DNA of 34,637 nt from Saprospiraceae bacterium. Lineage in GTDB: Bacteria > Bacteroidota > Bacteroidia > Chitinophagales > Saprospiraceae. The notes under the pieces are model-generated. The model did no database searches, had not been told where the DNA came from, and saw nothing but the letters and a program-made list of their open reading frames with translations. A program made the position numbers and the translations under genes. The DNA lies in NCBI GenBank assembly GCA_029263015.1, contig JAJCYI010000206.1, positions 1-34,637 of the forward strand, read 5' to 3'. This document shows positions 1 through 8,127 of the stretch, one piece after another (the first letter of the stretch is position 1; each line of letters starts with the position of its first letter).

Positions 1-151
1 AAGAGATTTTAAATATTACAACTTCAAAACTCTTTGTGAATGCTTTATAAAATCTTTCAAACGCACGAAATTGAGCAAAATCAAGCTGAAACCTAAAATT
101 TCAGCATGTAAACACTCTACTTATGGGATGACTCATGTTTATAGTTGAAAC
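1..151. other. Left-edge non-coding stretch
   Basis: AT-rich sequence with no credible reading frame, between the window edge and the terminator of the DUF1501 gene. No RNA gene or repeat was recognised in it. Confidence 0.4.
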
Positions 152-180
152 AAAAAAAGGCCAGCCACATGGCCAGCCTT
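152..180 (-). terminator. Intrinsic terminator of the DUF1501 gene
   Basis: Read on the minus strand, AAGGCTGGCC and GGCTGGCCTT form a 10-bp stem (two G-U pairs) around an ATGT tetraloop, at 157-180. A run of T follows directly (152-156 on the plus strand). It lies 33 bp beyond the stop codon of the DUF1501 gene, where the DUF1800-DUF1501 transcript should end. Confidence 0.85.
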
Positions 181-213
181 CTTGGTTTCGGAGCGGAGAT
201 GGTTCATGAAATG

Positions 214-1764
214 CTATTGCTTTACGACCAGTTTGGTTTTTTGGCGACCTCCTTCCAATTGAAGATGGAAGTAGTAAGTGCCAGTTGGCAATTGTGTTCC
301 ATCAAAGCTGAACTGGTGCTCTCCTGCGTTAAGTTTTTTATTGACCAATACTTTCAACTGTTGGGACATGCCATTGAACAAACTGAGTTTCACATGTTCT
401 TGGCCACTGTTAAACCGGATATTCACTTGTTTGGAAAATGGGTTTGGATAAGCTACCGCTTCTAAAACAGGTGCTAATTCATCCGTTCCCGTTGTTTCAC
501 AACCTTCAATGATTGGGATGTGCGAGAATTCTGGAAACAATAGGTTTTTTACATCATCCTCCGCAATATCAAACCAATCCATGAAAACCGAACCATATAC
601 ATTTCTGAAATCGTATTGCATGGCCACGGCATCTCCGACTTCTGGGTTGTCGGGTATTTCTGGGTTGTCGCCAATGAACCCAGGTGCAACACAGCTACCG
701 AACAACATCAATGGGGCAGCATCGCCGTGGTCGGTGCCAAAACTGTCGTTGGATCGGATGCGCCGTCCAAACTCAGAGAAGGTCATGGTCAGCACCCGTT
801 GGTCAAGTCCCAGCAAAACAAGGTCCTCCTGGAAACTCTTGATAGCGTCTGACAGCCAGAGCATCAATGTAGCATGGTTGCCAAGGGCAGGATTGTCGCC
901 GACTTGGTTGGCATGGGTGTCGAACCCGCCAAGACTTACCACATATACTTTGGTCTGCAAGCCGCCGGTAATCATACGAGCTACATTTTTCAATTGATTG
1001 GCAAACGGATTGGCGTCAGCAGCAGGATAATCGGCCAGGTTATTCGCACTTTCAGCAGCATTGGTTATGACTTCACCATAAGCATTGGTCTGCTCGATGG
1101 TTTGCCGTAGGAAAGTCAATTCGTCTCCATAAGGTGTGTTTGGGACAGTTGAACCCTCAAGGTCGAGCAGTGGGTTCAAGTTGAATGGATCATTGATGGC
1201 CAGGCTGTAATTCACCGCACTCCCCTGGCACGTCTCAGAAACCAAAGAACCCATTGTAATAGCAAATGGATCTGGGTATTCAGCACTTGGGTAGCCTTCT
1301 GGATAATCAGGTGCGTCAACCTCAAAGTTCCGACCCAGCCATCCTGTTGTCCAAGTTTCATTGGCAGGAGAACCCGATGTCCAAATGTCGGTGCTGCGAA
1401 AGTGCGATCTGTTTTGGTTTGGGTAGCCGACAGATTGTACGACAGCCATTCTGCCATCATCAAAAACAGATTTAATCCCAGTCATATTTGGGTGGAAAGC
1501 ATTGTTGAAGCCTACATCCAACAGGCTGGATTGGGGTATCAAAATATTGCCTCTTGCATTGGCCAGTTTATCGTACTGGTCGAGCGGCGTGATGGTTGCC
1601 AGGCCATCGTTGCCACCGTTCAATTGAATGAGGATGAGAACTTTGTCGTTGTCACCTGAGATGGCTGAAAATATAGATGATTTAGGCATCGCCCTGAGAT
1701 TCATTCCATTGACAATCAGTGGAATAGAAAGGCCGGTGCTTTGTATGAATTTGCGTCGTTTCAT
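214..1764 (-). CDS. DUF1501 family exported protein with T9SS C-terminal sorting domain
   Basis: A 516-residue protein. The N-terminus KRRKFIQSTGLSIPLIV is a Tat-like signal: twin arginine followed by a hydrophobic stretch. The DUF1501 body (about 40-420) shows the family hallmarks LIQLNGGNDGL near the start, the YPNQNRSHFRSTDIW segment, GGFDTHANQ and a FSEFGRRIRSN...GTDHGDAAP block; these Asp/His-rich motifs resemble the alkaline phosphatase/sulfatase superfamily, but no activity is established for DUF1501. Residues 439-516 begin YPNPF and end LPTGTYYFHLQLEGGRQKTKLVV, a type A T9SS sorting domain, so the product is probably exported across the inner membrane and then displayed on or released from the cell surface. 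The DUF1800 gene lies upstream on the same strand, and such pairs are common in Bacteroidota and Planctomycetota. A strong terminator follows. Confidence 0.93.
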   Translation of the reverse strand: MKRRKFIQSTGLSIPLIVNGMNLRAMPKSSIFSAISGDNDKVLILIQLNGGNDGLATITPLDQYDKLANARGNILIPQSSLLDVGFNNAFHPNMTGIKSVFDDGRMAVVQSVGYPNQNRSHFRSTDIWTSGSPANETWTTGWLGRNFEVDAPDYPEGYPSAEYPDPFAITMGSLVSETCQGSAVNYSLAINDPFNLNPLLDLEGSTVPNTPYGDELTFLRQTIEQTNAYGEVITNAAESANNLADYPAADANPFANQLKNVARMITGGLQTKVYVVSLGGFDTHANQVGDNPALGNHATLMLWLSDAIKSFQEDLVLLGLDQRVLTMTFSEFGRRIRSNDSFGTDHGDAAPLMLFGSCVAPGFIGDNPEIPDNPEVGDAVAMQYDFRNVYGSVFMDWFDIAEDDVKNLLFPEFSHIPIIEGCETTGTDELAPVLEAVAYPNPFSKQVNIRFNSGQEHVKLSLFNGMSQQLKVLVNKKLNAGEHQFSFDGTQLPTGTYYFHLQLEGGRQKTKLVVKQ

Positions 1765-1787
1765 GATTTTTATTTTACAATGAGTTA

Positions 1788-1938
1788 GGAGTCAGGTTTT
1801 TTGAGGAGTCAGGGGTCAGGGGTCAGATTTGAAGAACCGAAGGTCAGTATTCAAGAAAAGAGCAAGAAAAGCCATTGTTTAACTGCTACTCCCTGACTCC
1901 TAAAACCTGATCCCTGACTCCTCATCACTGATCCCTGA
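1788..1938. repeat. Period-7 repeat clusters in opposite orientation
   Basis: This fills most of the 177-bp gap between the DUF1501 and DUF1800 genes. At 1805-1826 the units are GGAGTCA, GGGGTCA, GGGGTCA, with a further GGAGTCAGG at 1788-1796. At 1887-1935 seven consecutive heptamers keep phase without a break: TACTCCC, TGACTCC, TAAAACC, TGATCCC, TGACTCC, TCATCAC, TGATCCC. The second cluster is roughly the reverse complement of the first, so a transcript could fold into a long imperfect hairpin. A single related copy (GAGGAGTCAGGATC) occurs near 19396. Confidence 0.75.
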
Positions 1939-1941
1939 AAT

Positions 1942-3627
1942 TTAACTCAGATAAAATTCGGGCATGCTCATCATGGCTGCCAATAGATCCTGGAGTTTGG
2001 ATACAATTGCGGCTTCCAGATTTGAGTTGGTTGGATCGTTGATATATTCTCCGTATTCCACCGTCCATTCAAAATCTGGAAGGCCGGGGAGGAGGATGGA
2101 TTTCAACAAATCCTTTTGCTCCAGTGTAATGGGCTGCGGGTACAATATTTTAGAAAATTCGTCAATCATATTGTTCGGATCGAATGGGTCGTCCACCGAT
2201 GCGGCAAATTTCAGCACATTGATCTGTGCCCTTGTATCGCCTATGGCAAAACCTTCGAAAGCCATCAAGTTGGTAAAATCCATTCGTACGGGCAGGGTAG
2301 AGGAACTGATCCAAATCCTGTAAAAAGTAGGTTCCTGGTAATAAGCTTTCCATCCTGCAACACTCGGTGGGTTGTACGGTACCATTTGCATCCTTGGCAA
2401 TGGTACTCGAATCAATTGGAACATAACTCGATAGTACCTGTCCAAATCCGATTCGTCGATTTCGACTTCAAATGTATTGAGCACCGTCATCACAAAATCG
2501 ATGGGGTTCTTTATCATTGGCCCGATACTGAGCATATCGAAAAAATGTTCACTTTGCAGCAGGGCTTCAAGGGCAGGTTTTATTTCGTAGTCGTTGTCCA
2601 GGATTATCTGCGCCATGGGTTCGATCACATCTGTTTCCACCTCCGCAGAAATGATGTAATAAACAAACCACCGATATAACTTCCGGCAAATAAACTTGGC
2701 ACATTCATCTTTTGAATAAATAATGTCGATTAAATGGGCATATTCCTGATCGTCCATATTGTCGATCAGAAGATCATCGAAACGGTGGGAGAGCTGCTTT
2801 TGGGTCTGGTTGTGCCTACCGCTGAGAAAAATGCTGCCAGCATCAACATTCTCCTGTGTAAACAATCCTATTTGACGCCACCCGGTTAGTACTTTTGCTA
2901 TCTCGACCACGTCATCTTCTGTATAATTGGTGTAATCGCCAAGGCCCACGGCAGGTCCTTTTCCAATGGTAAACAACTCCAATAATTCCCTGGCAAAATT
3001 TTCATTTGGGGATGCGGCGGTGTTCTCATTTCCATTCAGGTAAAGTAGCATGGATGGATCAATGGCGATCAGTTTGGTGAGTTCCCGATAATTTCCCAAT
3101 GCATTTTTCCGAAGTGTAGTTATGTATTTGTAAACAAAATTGGCGTCAGGAATATCTGAGGTTACATAATGGTTGTGCCAAAAAAGGGTTATTTTTTCAT
3201 GGATCGAAACACCTGCTTTTCGCCAGACTTCAATAGTCCACGCATTTAATGATTGTCGTCGATAGGCGCGGATGCTCTGGCCAAGGTCGCCAGGTTGGTA
3301 AGGTTTATTCACCCAACTTTCGCCAATTTGAACTTCAGGGTCTTCCTCAAAATTATGGTTGACTGGTTCTGCGGGAAGGGGTTGGTCGGCAAACAATTGT
3401 TGTATGGTAGCCTCCAATCCGTTGTTGGCAGCGTCCTTTATTTGTTGGTAAGTTGGACCGAACATGCTGCGCCTGAGCAAGTGTGCGGCATGTTCGTAGT
3501 CAAATGTTCCAGTGTAAGGATTGAGGCCAGAAAGCACGGTGGTCGTTGGAGCAGTTGCAGAAGAAAAAGACGCTTTGTCCGAATCTGCTTGTCCGAATAG
3601 CTTTGTCAAAGTCGTTCTTCTATCCAT
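1942..3627 (-). CDS. DUF1800 domain-containing protein
   Basis: A 561-residue protein of the DUF1800 family. Recognisable segments are HLLRRSMFGPTYQQIKDA (about 48-65), the KITLFWHNHYVTS block near 145, NENFARELLELFTIG (about 210-224), the LTGWRQ segment, and a C-terminal VAGWKAYYQEPTFYRIW followed by a helical tail ending MMSMPEFYLS. The function of the family is unknown; it is repeatedly found next to DUF1501, as here. The N-terminus (MDRRTTLTKLFG) has two arginines but no hydrophobic core, so I cannot call a signal peptide. The start is the first ATG in a long frame. It is probably transcribed first in a two-gene unit with the DUF1501 gene; the 177-bp spacer is full of heptamer repeats. 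Confidence 0.92.
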   Translation of the reverse strand: MDRRTTLTKLFGQADSDKASFSSATAPTTTVLSGLNPYTGTFDYEHAAHLLRRSMFGPTYQQIKDAANNGLEATIQQLFADQPLPAEPVNHNFEEDPEVQIGESWVNKPYQPGDLGQSIRAYRRQSLNAWTIEVWRKAGVSIHEKITLFWHNHYVTSDIPDANFVYKYITTLRKNALGNYRELTKLIAIDPSMLLYLNGNENTAASPNENFARELLELFTIGKGPAVGLGDYTNYTEDDVVEIAKVLTGWRQIGLFTQENVDAGSIFLSGRHNQTQKQLSHRFDDLLIDNMDDQEYAHLIDIIYSKDECAKFICRKLYRWFVYYIISAEVETDVIEPMAQIILDNDYEIKPALEALLQSEHFFDMLSIGPMIKNPIDFVMTVLNTFEVEIDESDLDRYYRVMFQLIRVPLPRMQMVPYNPPSVAGWKAYYQEPTFYRIWISSSTLPVRMDFTNLMAFEGFAIGDTRAQINVLKFAASVDDPFDPNNMIDEFSKILYPQPITLEQKDLLKSILLPGLPDFEWTVEYGEYINDPTNSNLEAAIVSKLQDLLAAMMSMPEFYLS

Positions 3628-3772
3628 GATAAATAAAATTTGGTTGCGAAATGTGTCTGTGAGAAAGGGTGTTTTGGAGAAAGATGGCTTTTGGACTTAG
3701 GTCGTTAATAAAAGTTTAAAACGCAAAGAAATCCATTTTTGGGAATTAAGAAATTAGCTGAAAATTAAGTTG

Positions 3773-3815
3773 TTTCCAATTTCTCAATTTCCAATTTCCA
3801 ATTTCTAATTATCAA
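3773..3815. repeat. Heptamer repeat (TTTCCAA-type) at the end of the SCP2 gene
   Basis: The units are TTTCCAA, TTTCTCAA (one base longer), TTTCCAA, TTTCCAA, TTTCTAA, TTATCAA. The array runs into the stop codon of the SCP2 gene at 3812-3814. The unit is nearly the same as that of the array at 26754-26795. The rest of the gap to the DUF1800 gene shows no gene or clear signal. Confidence 0.7.
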
Positions 3816-4162
3816 ATAAACCCGAACAATTTTGCATGTTTGACAATCTCTTCCTGATTGGAAACTTTCAGTTTGCCAGTAAGAATTGCCATGATAGGGT
3901 TCAATTCGCCTCGTAATAGTTGCATGAAATGGATTTCTTTTGCTTTTATGATGCAATTTGGTTGTTCGACCAATTGTGCGTGAATGTCCATATTATTGTT
4001 TTTCACTACCACACTGAACAGCCCTCCAGTTTCACCTTGGATGTCAAAATGAAAGTTGGTGTTCACTTCCTTGAGCCACTCAGGCTGTACCATCTGAGGA
4101 AGGGAGGAAAAGAAATCCTGGGCAGTTTCAAATTTTACCTTTGGTAGCTTGTTGAAATCCAT
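3812..4162 (-). CDS. SCP2 sterol-binding domain protein
   Basis: A 116-residue, single-domain protein matching the SCP2 (sterol carrier protein 2) fold: an N-terminal helix (KFETAQDFFSSLPQMV), then strands including FHFDIQGETGGLFSVVVKNN and CIIKAKEIHFMQLLRGELNPIMAILTGKLKVSN, and a C-terminal helix. The segment GELNPIMAILTGKLKV is the typical motif near the C-terminus. The family binds lipids or acyl-CoAs in a hydrophobic tunnel; the ligand here is unknown. There is no signal peptide, so it is probably cytoplasmic. It appears to be a single-gene unit upstream of the DUF1800/DUF1501 pair. Confidence 0.88.
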   Translation of the reverse strand: MDFNKLPKVKFETAQDFFSSLPQMVQPEWLKEVNTNFHFDIQGETGGLFSVVVKNNNMDIHAQLVEQPNCIIKAKEIHFMQLLRGELNPIMAILTGKLKVSNQEEIVKHAKLFGFI

Positions 4163-4233
4163 TCTGATTGGTTGCTGGTTTTGTATTACTATTTTTTATT
4201 CAGGTTTAGTTTCCGTTTTTTGCTAAAAGTAGT

Positions 4234-4251
4234 GCGGATCTCCAGATCCGC
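4234..4251. repeat. Short perfect hairpin GCGGATCT/AGATCCGC
   Basis: Two 8-bp arms separated by CC. It is GC-richer than its surroundings and lies 72 bp upstream of the SCP2 start, away from any gene end, so a terminator role is unlikely; it is more probably a REP-like palindrome. Confidence 0.5.
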
Positions 4252-4462
4252 TCATGGTGACACGTACGGCATATTGTAAATATGCAGGACTAACAAGAAC
4301 CATAAAAGTACATGTAATCCCATTTTTTGGTTTTTTTAATCGAAACACGCTGGTTATTTTGATTGTTATATTTTGATTATCAATTGTTTATGAAGGATCA
4401 TTTTGGCAGATCATTTGACTGTTTTTTACAATAATAACACTCCGCTCAACAGGATTAAAGTA

Positions 4463-4656
4463 AGGGGGCATTTTAGAAATCTTATGATACCCCACATCTT
4501 TTGTGTCATCATTTTCCAATTTTATAACTCGTTGACATTAAACGATTTGTAGGAGCATAGTTGGGAGTCAACTTAGAGTTGACTCCCAACTTAAACAACT
4601 GAATTTCAATAAGTTAAAAAAATGTGGGGTGTCGATAGATTTTAGAAATGCCTCCC
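4463..4656. repeat. Nested palindromic element 1 (194 bp)
   Basis: The outer arms at 4463-4497 and 4622-4656 are inverted repeats, 26 of 35 bases identical, both with the core ACCCCACAT and a GGCATTT-like end. Near the middle is a perfect 15-bp stem (4559-4573 and 4577-4591; AGTTGGGAGTCAACT with loop TAG). The right arm ends 24 bp before the fmt start codon. No reading frame or transposase is linked to it. Confidence 0.7.
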
Positions 4657-4680
4657 AACTCATCTGAACAATTAAACAAC

Positions 4681-5649
4681 ATGAGAATAATATTCATGGG
4701 CACACCGGATTTTGCCGTGCCGTCATTAGATGTTTTGATTGAAAATGGTTTTGACGTAGTTGCCGTCATCACCTCCACTGATAAAATGGGTGGACGTGGC
4801 GGCAAAAAGCTTTTGGAGTCTCCGGTAAAAAAATTCGCTAAGAGCAAAGGCATTCCTGTCCTTCAGCCACCAAAATTAAAATCACCAACTTTTCTTGAAG
4901 AATTGAGGAGTTATAAAGCAGACCTTCAAGTAGTCGTGGCCTTTCGGATGCTCCCCGAAGTTGTTTGGGCCATGCCGAAATTTGGTACGTTCAACTTGCA
5001 TGGCTCGCTGTTGCCAAAATACCGGGGCGCAGCTCCGATCAACTGGGCGGTGATCAATGGCGAAAAAGAAACAGGTGTAACTACTTTTTTTATCAAACAT
5101 GAAATCGACACTGGAGATCTTTTATTTCAAGAAAAAATACCCATCGGTGAAAATGAAACAGTCGGAGAAATTCACGACAGGATGATGCATGTCGGAGCAA
5201 AATTAGTTCTGAAAACAGTGCAAGTAATTGAGTCTGGGGATTATCAGTTACAAAAACAAGATGAGTCACAGGTGTGCAAGGCACCCAAAATTTACCACGA
5301 AACTTGCAAGATCAATTTTGACCAACCAGTCGAGAAAGTACATGATTTCATTAGGGGGTTAAGCCCATATCCAGGTGCCTGGATTTTAGTGAATGGCGTG
5401 GCTGTTTTGGAAGATGGAACGCCCTGGGAAGAGGAGGCGTGGCAAAAAATAAACGGCGATCAATTGAAAATTTTTAGATCGGTCAAAGTTGAAGGTGAAC
5501 ACAATTTTAAGACTGGTCAACTTATTACCGATGGCAAAAAAAAGTTGTTTATTGCAACGCAAAATGGTTTTGTTGAAATATTCGAATTGCAATTGAGGGG
5601 TCGAAAAAGGATGCGGGCCGTTGATTTCCTGAACGGAATGCGTTCTTGA
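4681..5649 (+). CDS. fmt: Methionyl-tRNA formyltransferase
   Basis: Transfers a formyl group from 10-formyl-tetrahydrofolate to Met-tRNA(fMet) for translation initiation, in the cytoplasm. The 322-residue protein begins MRIIFMGTPDFAVPSL, the classic N-terminus. The formyl-transferase core carries NLHGSLLPKYRGAAPINW with catalytic N105 and H107, and EIDTGD with D143, in line with the Asn-His-Asp triad of the E. coli enzyme. The C-terminal Fmt_C domain (about 205-315) includes the IRGLSPYPGAW segment. An in-frame ATG 11 codons upstream (4648) lies inside a repeat arm and would add an unconserved peptide, so 4681 is the better start. It is a single gene, convergent with fabH. Confidence 0.97.
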   Translation: MRIIFMGTPDFAVPSLDVLIENGFDVVAVITSTDKMGGRGGKKLLESPVKKFAKSKGIPVLQPPKLKSPTFLEELRSYKADLQVVVAFRMLPEVVWAMPKFGTFNLHGSLLPKYRGAAPINWAVINGEKETGVTTFFIKHEIDTGDLLFQEKIPIGENETVGEIHDRMMHVGAKLVLKTVQVIESGDYQLQKQDESQVCKAPKIYHETCKINFDQPVEKVHDFIRGLSPYPGAWILVNGVAVLEDGTPWEEEAWQKINGDQLKIFRSVKVEGEHNFKTGQLITDGKKKLFIATQNGFVEIFELQLRGRKRMRAVDFLNGMRS

Positions 5650-5691
5650 AACTAAGCCACCAAAAATGATAAGATAAATTTGTCCGACAAC

Positions 5692-6762
5692 TTACCATCG
5701 AATTAACGCAGAACCCCACGTAAATCCGCTACCAAATGCAGCTATGCAAATCAAATCCCCGTCTTTGACTTTTCCTGCTTCAACGGCTTCACTGAGGGCG
5801 ATGGGGATGGTGGCAGCAGTCGTATTTCCATATCGTTGGATGTTGTTCCACACTTGGTCGTCTCGGAGTTTCAACCTTCTTTGCACAAATTGGCTGATGC
5901 GGAGATTGGCTTGGTGAGGAATAAAAAGATCAATATTTTCAGTTGTAAGTCCCTGGTCGTCAAGGGCTTCCATGATAACTTCGGGAAATTTAGTCACGGC
6001 CGTTTTAAAGACCAGCTTTCCGTCCATATTTGGGTAAATCATACCTTCATCCAACATTTTTTGGGTCAAGAAGCGGCCTCCATATTCTATGTCTTTATCA
6101 TAACCAAAATCAATATCTTCTCCCATTTGGTTGAAATGATAACCGGAGTGGCAGCCTGGGTTGATGAAAGCGAGTTTTTCAGCATGGGTGCCGTCAGAGT
6201 GGAGTTTTGTCGTTAGAATACCTTTGCCCTCTTCTTCGGTTGGCTGAATGATTACAGCGCCAGCGCCATCACCGAAGAGCACGGAAACATTCCGACCTCT
6301 GGTGGTGAAATCAAGACCCATCGAGTGAACCTCTGCTCCGACCAACAGCACATTTTTATACATACCAGATTTTACAAACTGGTCGGCAATGGAAAGTCCA
6401 TAGATAAAACCCGAGCATTGGTTCCTGATGTCCAAAGCACCGATTTCTGTCTTGGTGATACCCAATTCACGTTGCATTAAAACGCCACAACCCGGAAAAA
6501 AATAATCGGGGCTGATGGTAGCGAAAATAATAAAATCTATGTCTTCCTTTGAAATGCCTGCACGCTCGATTGCTCGTTCTGCCGCCTTTGCGCCTAATGT
6601 TGTGGACGTTTCATGGAAAGGTTTAGCATACCGTCGTTCGACAATGCCACTACGCTCCTGAATCCACTCGTCTGAGGTATCCATGTGGCGAGTGAGATCG
6701 TGGTTGGTGACGACTGTTTCGGGGACGTAGAAACCGATTCCTGCTATTTTTGAATTGGGCAT
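5692..6762 (-). CDS. fabH: 3-oxoacyl-ACP synthase III (FabH-type ketoacyl synthase)
   Basis: Starts fatty acid synthesis by condensing an acyl-CoA with malonyl-ACP. The 356-residue protein has the thiolase-fold triad of FabH: C116 in RNQCSGFIYGL, H283 in IPHQANLRI and N313 in YGNTTAAT. The N-terminal GIGFYVPETVVTNHDL and DEWIQERSGIVERR segments are typical. It is about 25-35 residues longer than E. coli FabH, with extra sequence around 200-250 (GCHSGYHFNQMGEDIDFGY), so a FabH-like enzyme of another pathway cannot be excluded. It follows the cysteine desulfurase gene by 37 bp on the same strand and is probably cotranscribed. Confidence 0.9.
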   Translation of the reverse strand: MPNSKIAGIGFYVPETVVTNHDLTRHMDTSDEWIQERSGIVERRYAKPFHETSTTLGAKAAERAIERAGISKEDIDFIIFATISPDYFFPGCGVLMQRELGITKTEIGALDIRNQCSGFIYGLSIADQFVKSGMYKNVLLVGAEVHSMGLDFTTRGRNVSVLFGDGAGAVIIQPTEEEGKGILTTKLHSDGTHAEKLAFINPGCHSGYHFNQMGEDIDFGYDKDIEYGGRFLTQKMLDEGMIYPNMDGKLVFKTAVTKFPEVIMEALDDQGLTTENIDLFIPHQANLRISQFVQRRLKLRDDQVWNNIQRYGNTTAATIPIALSEAVEAGKVKDGDLICIAAFGSGFTWGSALIRW

Positions 6763-6799
6763 TTTTTATTGATGATTGATGAATTATAAATGCAGAATG

Positions 6800-7945
6800 T
6801 CATGCAATTACTGCTTCTTTGATTTTGACGATTTCTGCCAATTTTTCTAATACAAAATCAATTTCTCCTTTTGTTGTGAAATGAGAAAACGAAAAACGGA
6901 TGGACTTTCGTGCCGGGTCGGCCCCAATGGCGTTCAATACATGTGAACCGCCCTCCACCCCTGAACTACAGGCACTTCCCCCTGATGCAGATATTCCTGC
7001 GATGTCCAAAAGTAGCAATAGCATCTCGGATTTTTCGGAAGGGGGAAAAGAAACGTTTAGAAAAGTATAAAGGTAGCTTTCTTGGTCTCCTATGAACTGG
7101 ATGTCTTCAAATCTGGCCATCAGGTTTTCTTTAAGATAGTCCCTGAGCCTTTCCATATGTTGGCGGTACTCCTCCATGTTTTCGCATGCGAGTTCCATTG
7201 CTTTGGCCATGCCGACAATGCCATAGATGTTCTCCGTGCCCCCACGCATATTGCGTTCTTGCGAACCGCCATCCATCATTGGTTTGATCTGGGTTTCACT
7301 ATTGATGTAAATAAAGCCGCAACCTTTAGGACCATGAAATTTATGTGCACCTCCTGAAAGAAAATGGATTTTTGTTTTGGAAACATCAATGGGCAAATGG
7401 GCCATGGTCTGCACGGTGTCGGAATGATAATAGGCACCATATTTTTCGCAGAGTTGTGAAATGCGGGCCATGTCAGAAAGAGTGCCGATTTCATTGTTTG
7501 CATGCATTAGTGTGACCAGGGTTTTTACCCCTTCATTTTCTTGCAATTTTTTTTCGAGTTGTTCATAATCTGGTCGCCCCAAGTCATCTACGTCCAAGTA
7601 TTCCAGACTTGCACCCATCTTTTCAGCAGCAGCCAGTGAATTGCTGACACATGGATGTTCCAGTTTTGTGGTGATGAATCGTTGTACCCCTAAATCCCGC
7701 ACAGCGCCTTTAATGGCCATGTTACTACTCTCTGTCCCACCCGATGTAAAGAAAATTTCACCAATAGAAGCGTTCAGGTAACCTGCTATCTTCTTACGTG
7801 ATTCTTCAATCTTGGCCCTGGCTTTTCTGCCATGGGCATGAATGGAAGATGGGTTGCCATGAAGGTCGCGCATGACGCCCGTCATTGCTTCAATGACTTC
7901 TTCCCTGATTGGAGTGGAGGCGGCGTTGTCAAGATAAATCCTCAT
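6800..7945 (-). CDS. Cysteine desulfurase (NifS/IscS family)
   Basis: A PLP-dependent enzyme that removes sulfur from cysteine as a persulfide for Fe-S clusters, thiolated tRNA or other acceptors. The 381-residue protein has the class V aminotransferase pattern: SGGTESSNMAIKG (68-80), H97, HANNEIG (148-154), D176 in YYHSDTVQT, the PLP-binding K202 in SGGAHKFHGPKG, and the catalytic C326 in ASGGSACSSG. The short SACSSG loop fits group I (NifS/IscS). No iscU, sufE or other Fe-S assembly gene adjoins, so the acceptor is unknown. Two small inverted repeats lie upstream, and fabH follows downstream. Confidence 0.94.
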   Translation of the reverse strand: MRIYLDNAASTPIREEVIEAMTGVMRDLHGNPSSIHAHGRKARAKIEESRKKIAGYLNASIGEIFFTSGGTESSNMAIKGAVRDLGVQRFITTKLEHPCVSNSLAAAEKMGASLEYLDVDDLGRPDYEQLEKKLQENEGVKTLVTLMHANNEIGTLSDMARISQLCEKYGAYYHSDTVQTMAHLPIDVSKTKIHFLSGGAHKFHGPKGCGFIYINSETQIKPMMDGGSQERNMRGGTENIYGIVGMAKAMELACENMEEYRQHMERLRDYLKENLMARFEDIQFIGDQESYLYTFLNVSFPPSEKSEMLLLLLDIAGISASGGSACSSGVEGGSHVLNAIGADPARKSIRFSFSHFTTKGEIDFVLEKLAEIVKIKEAVIA

Positions 7946-7980
7946 ATTTTGTGTTCGTGATTTTGATTGTCTGCCAAGTT

Positions 7981-8007
7981 AAGTATGTATTAGTTTTAGA
8001 CATACTT
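7981..8007. repeat. Inverted repeat AAGTATGT/ACATACTT
   Basis: Two 8-bp arms with an 11-base spacer, 35 bp upstream of the cysteine desulfurase start. A T run follows on the plus strand, but no plus-strand gene precedes it. It could be an operator for the desulfurase-fabH unit or simply a hairpin. Confidence 0.35.
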
Positions 8008-8015
8008 TTTCAAAA

Positions 8016-8040
8016 GTGACACCATTCTAAAAGGTGTCAC
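8016..8040 (-). terminator. Hairpin after the methyltransferase gene, possible terminator
   Basis: GTGACACC and GGTGTCAC pair around a 9-base loop. On the minus strand TTTTG follows, 88 bp beyond the stop codon of the methyltransferase gene. The arm core TGACACC also occurs in the palindrome at 9971-10003, so this may be a repeat rather than, or as well as, a terminator. Confidence 0.45.
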
Positions 8041-8127
8041 ATTTTATGCTTTGAAAGTTTCATGTAAAAGTATGGTTTGCGAAAATAAATATTCCTTTTT
8101 TGGATAAATTATAGTCTGAAAACACAG

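Larger units (their letters stand above)
4163..4680. other. Gene-free 518-bp region with a structured repeat
   Basis: No credible gene. It lies between the divergent SCP2 and fmt genes. It holds a GCGGATCT/AGATCCGC hairpin (4234-4251) and the nested palindromic element at 4463-4656. The part from 4252 to 4462 is AT-rich and I recognise nothing in it. No clear TAnnTTTG promoter was found for fmt or for the SCP2 gene. Confidence 0.6.

Noticed and set aside
509-997. Plus-strand open frame inside the DUF1501 gene
   Set aside because: Antisense to a well-supported gene, and the translation shows no domain. The same applies to other long antisense frames, such as 2116-2679, 21882-22553 and 27155-27700.
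4648-4680. Upstream in-frame ATG for fmt
   Set aside because: It lies in the right arm of nested element 1 and would add 11 residues with no family match before the standard MRIIFMGTPDF start.
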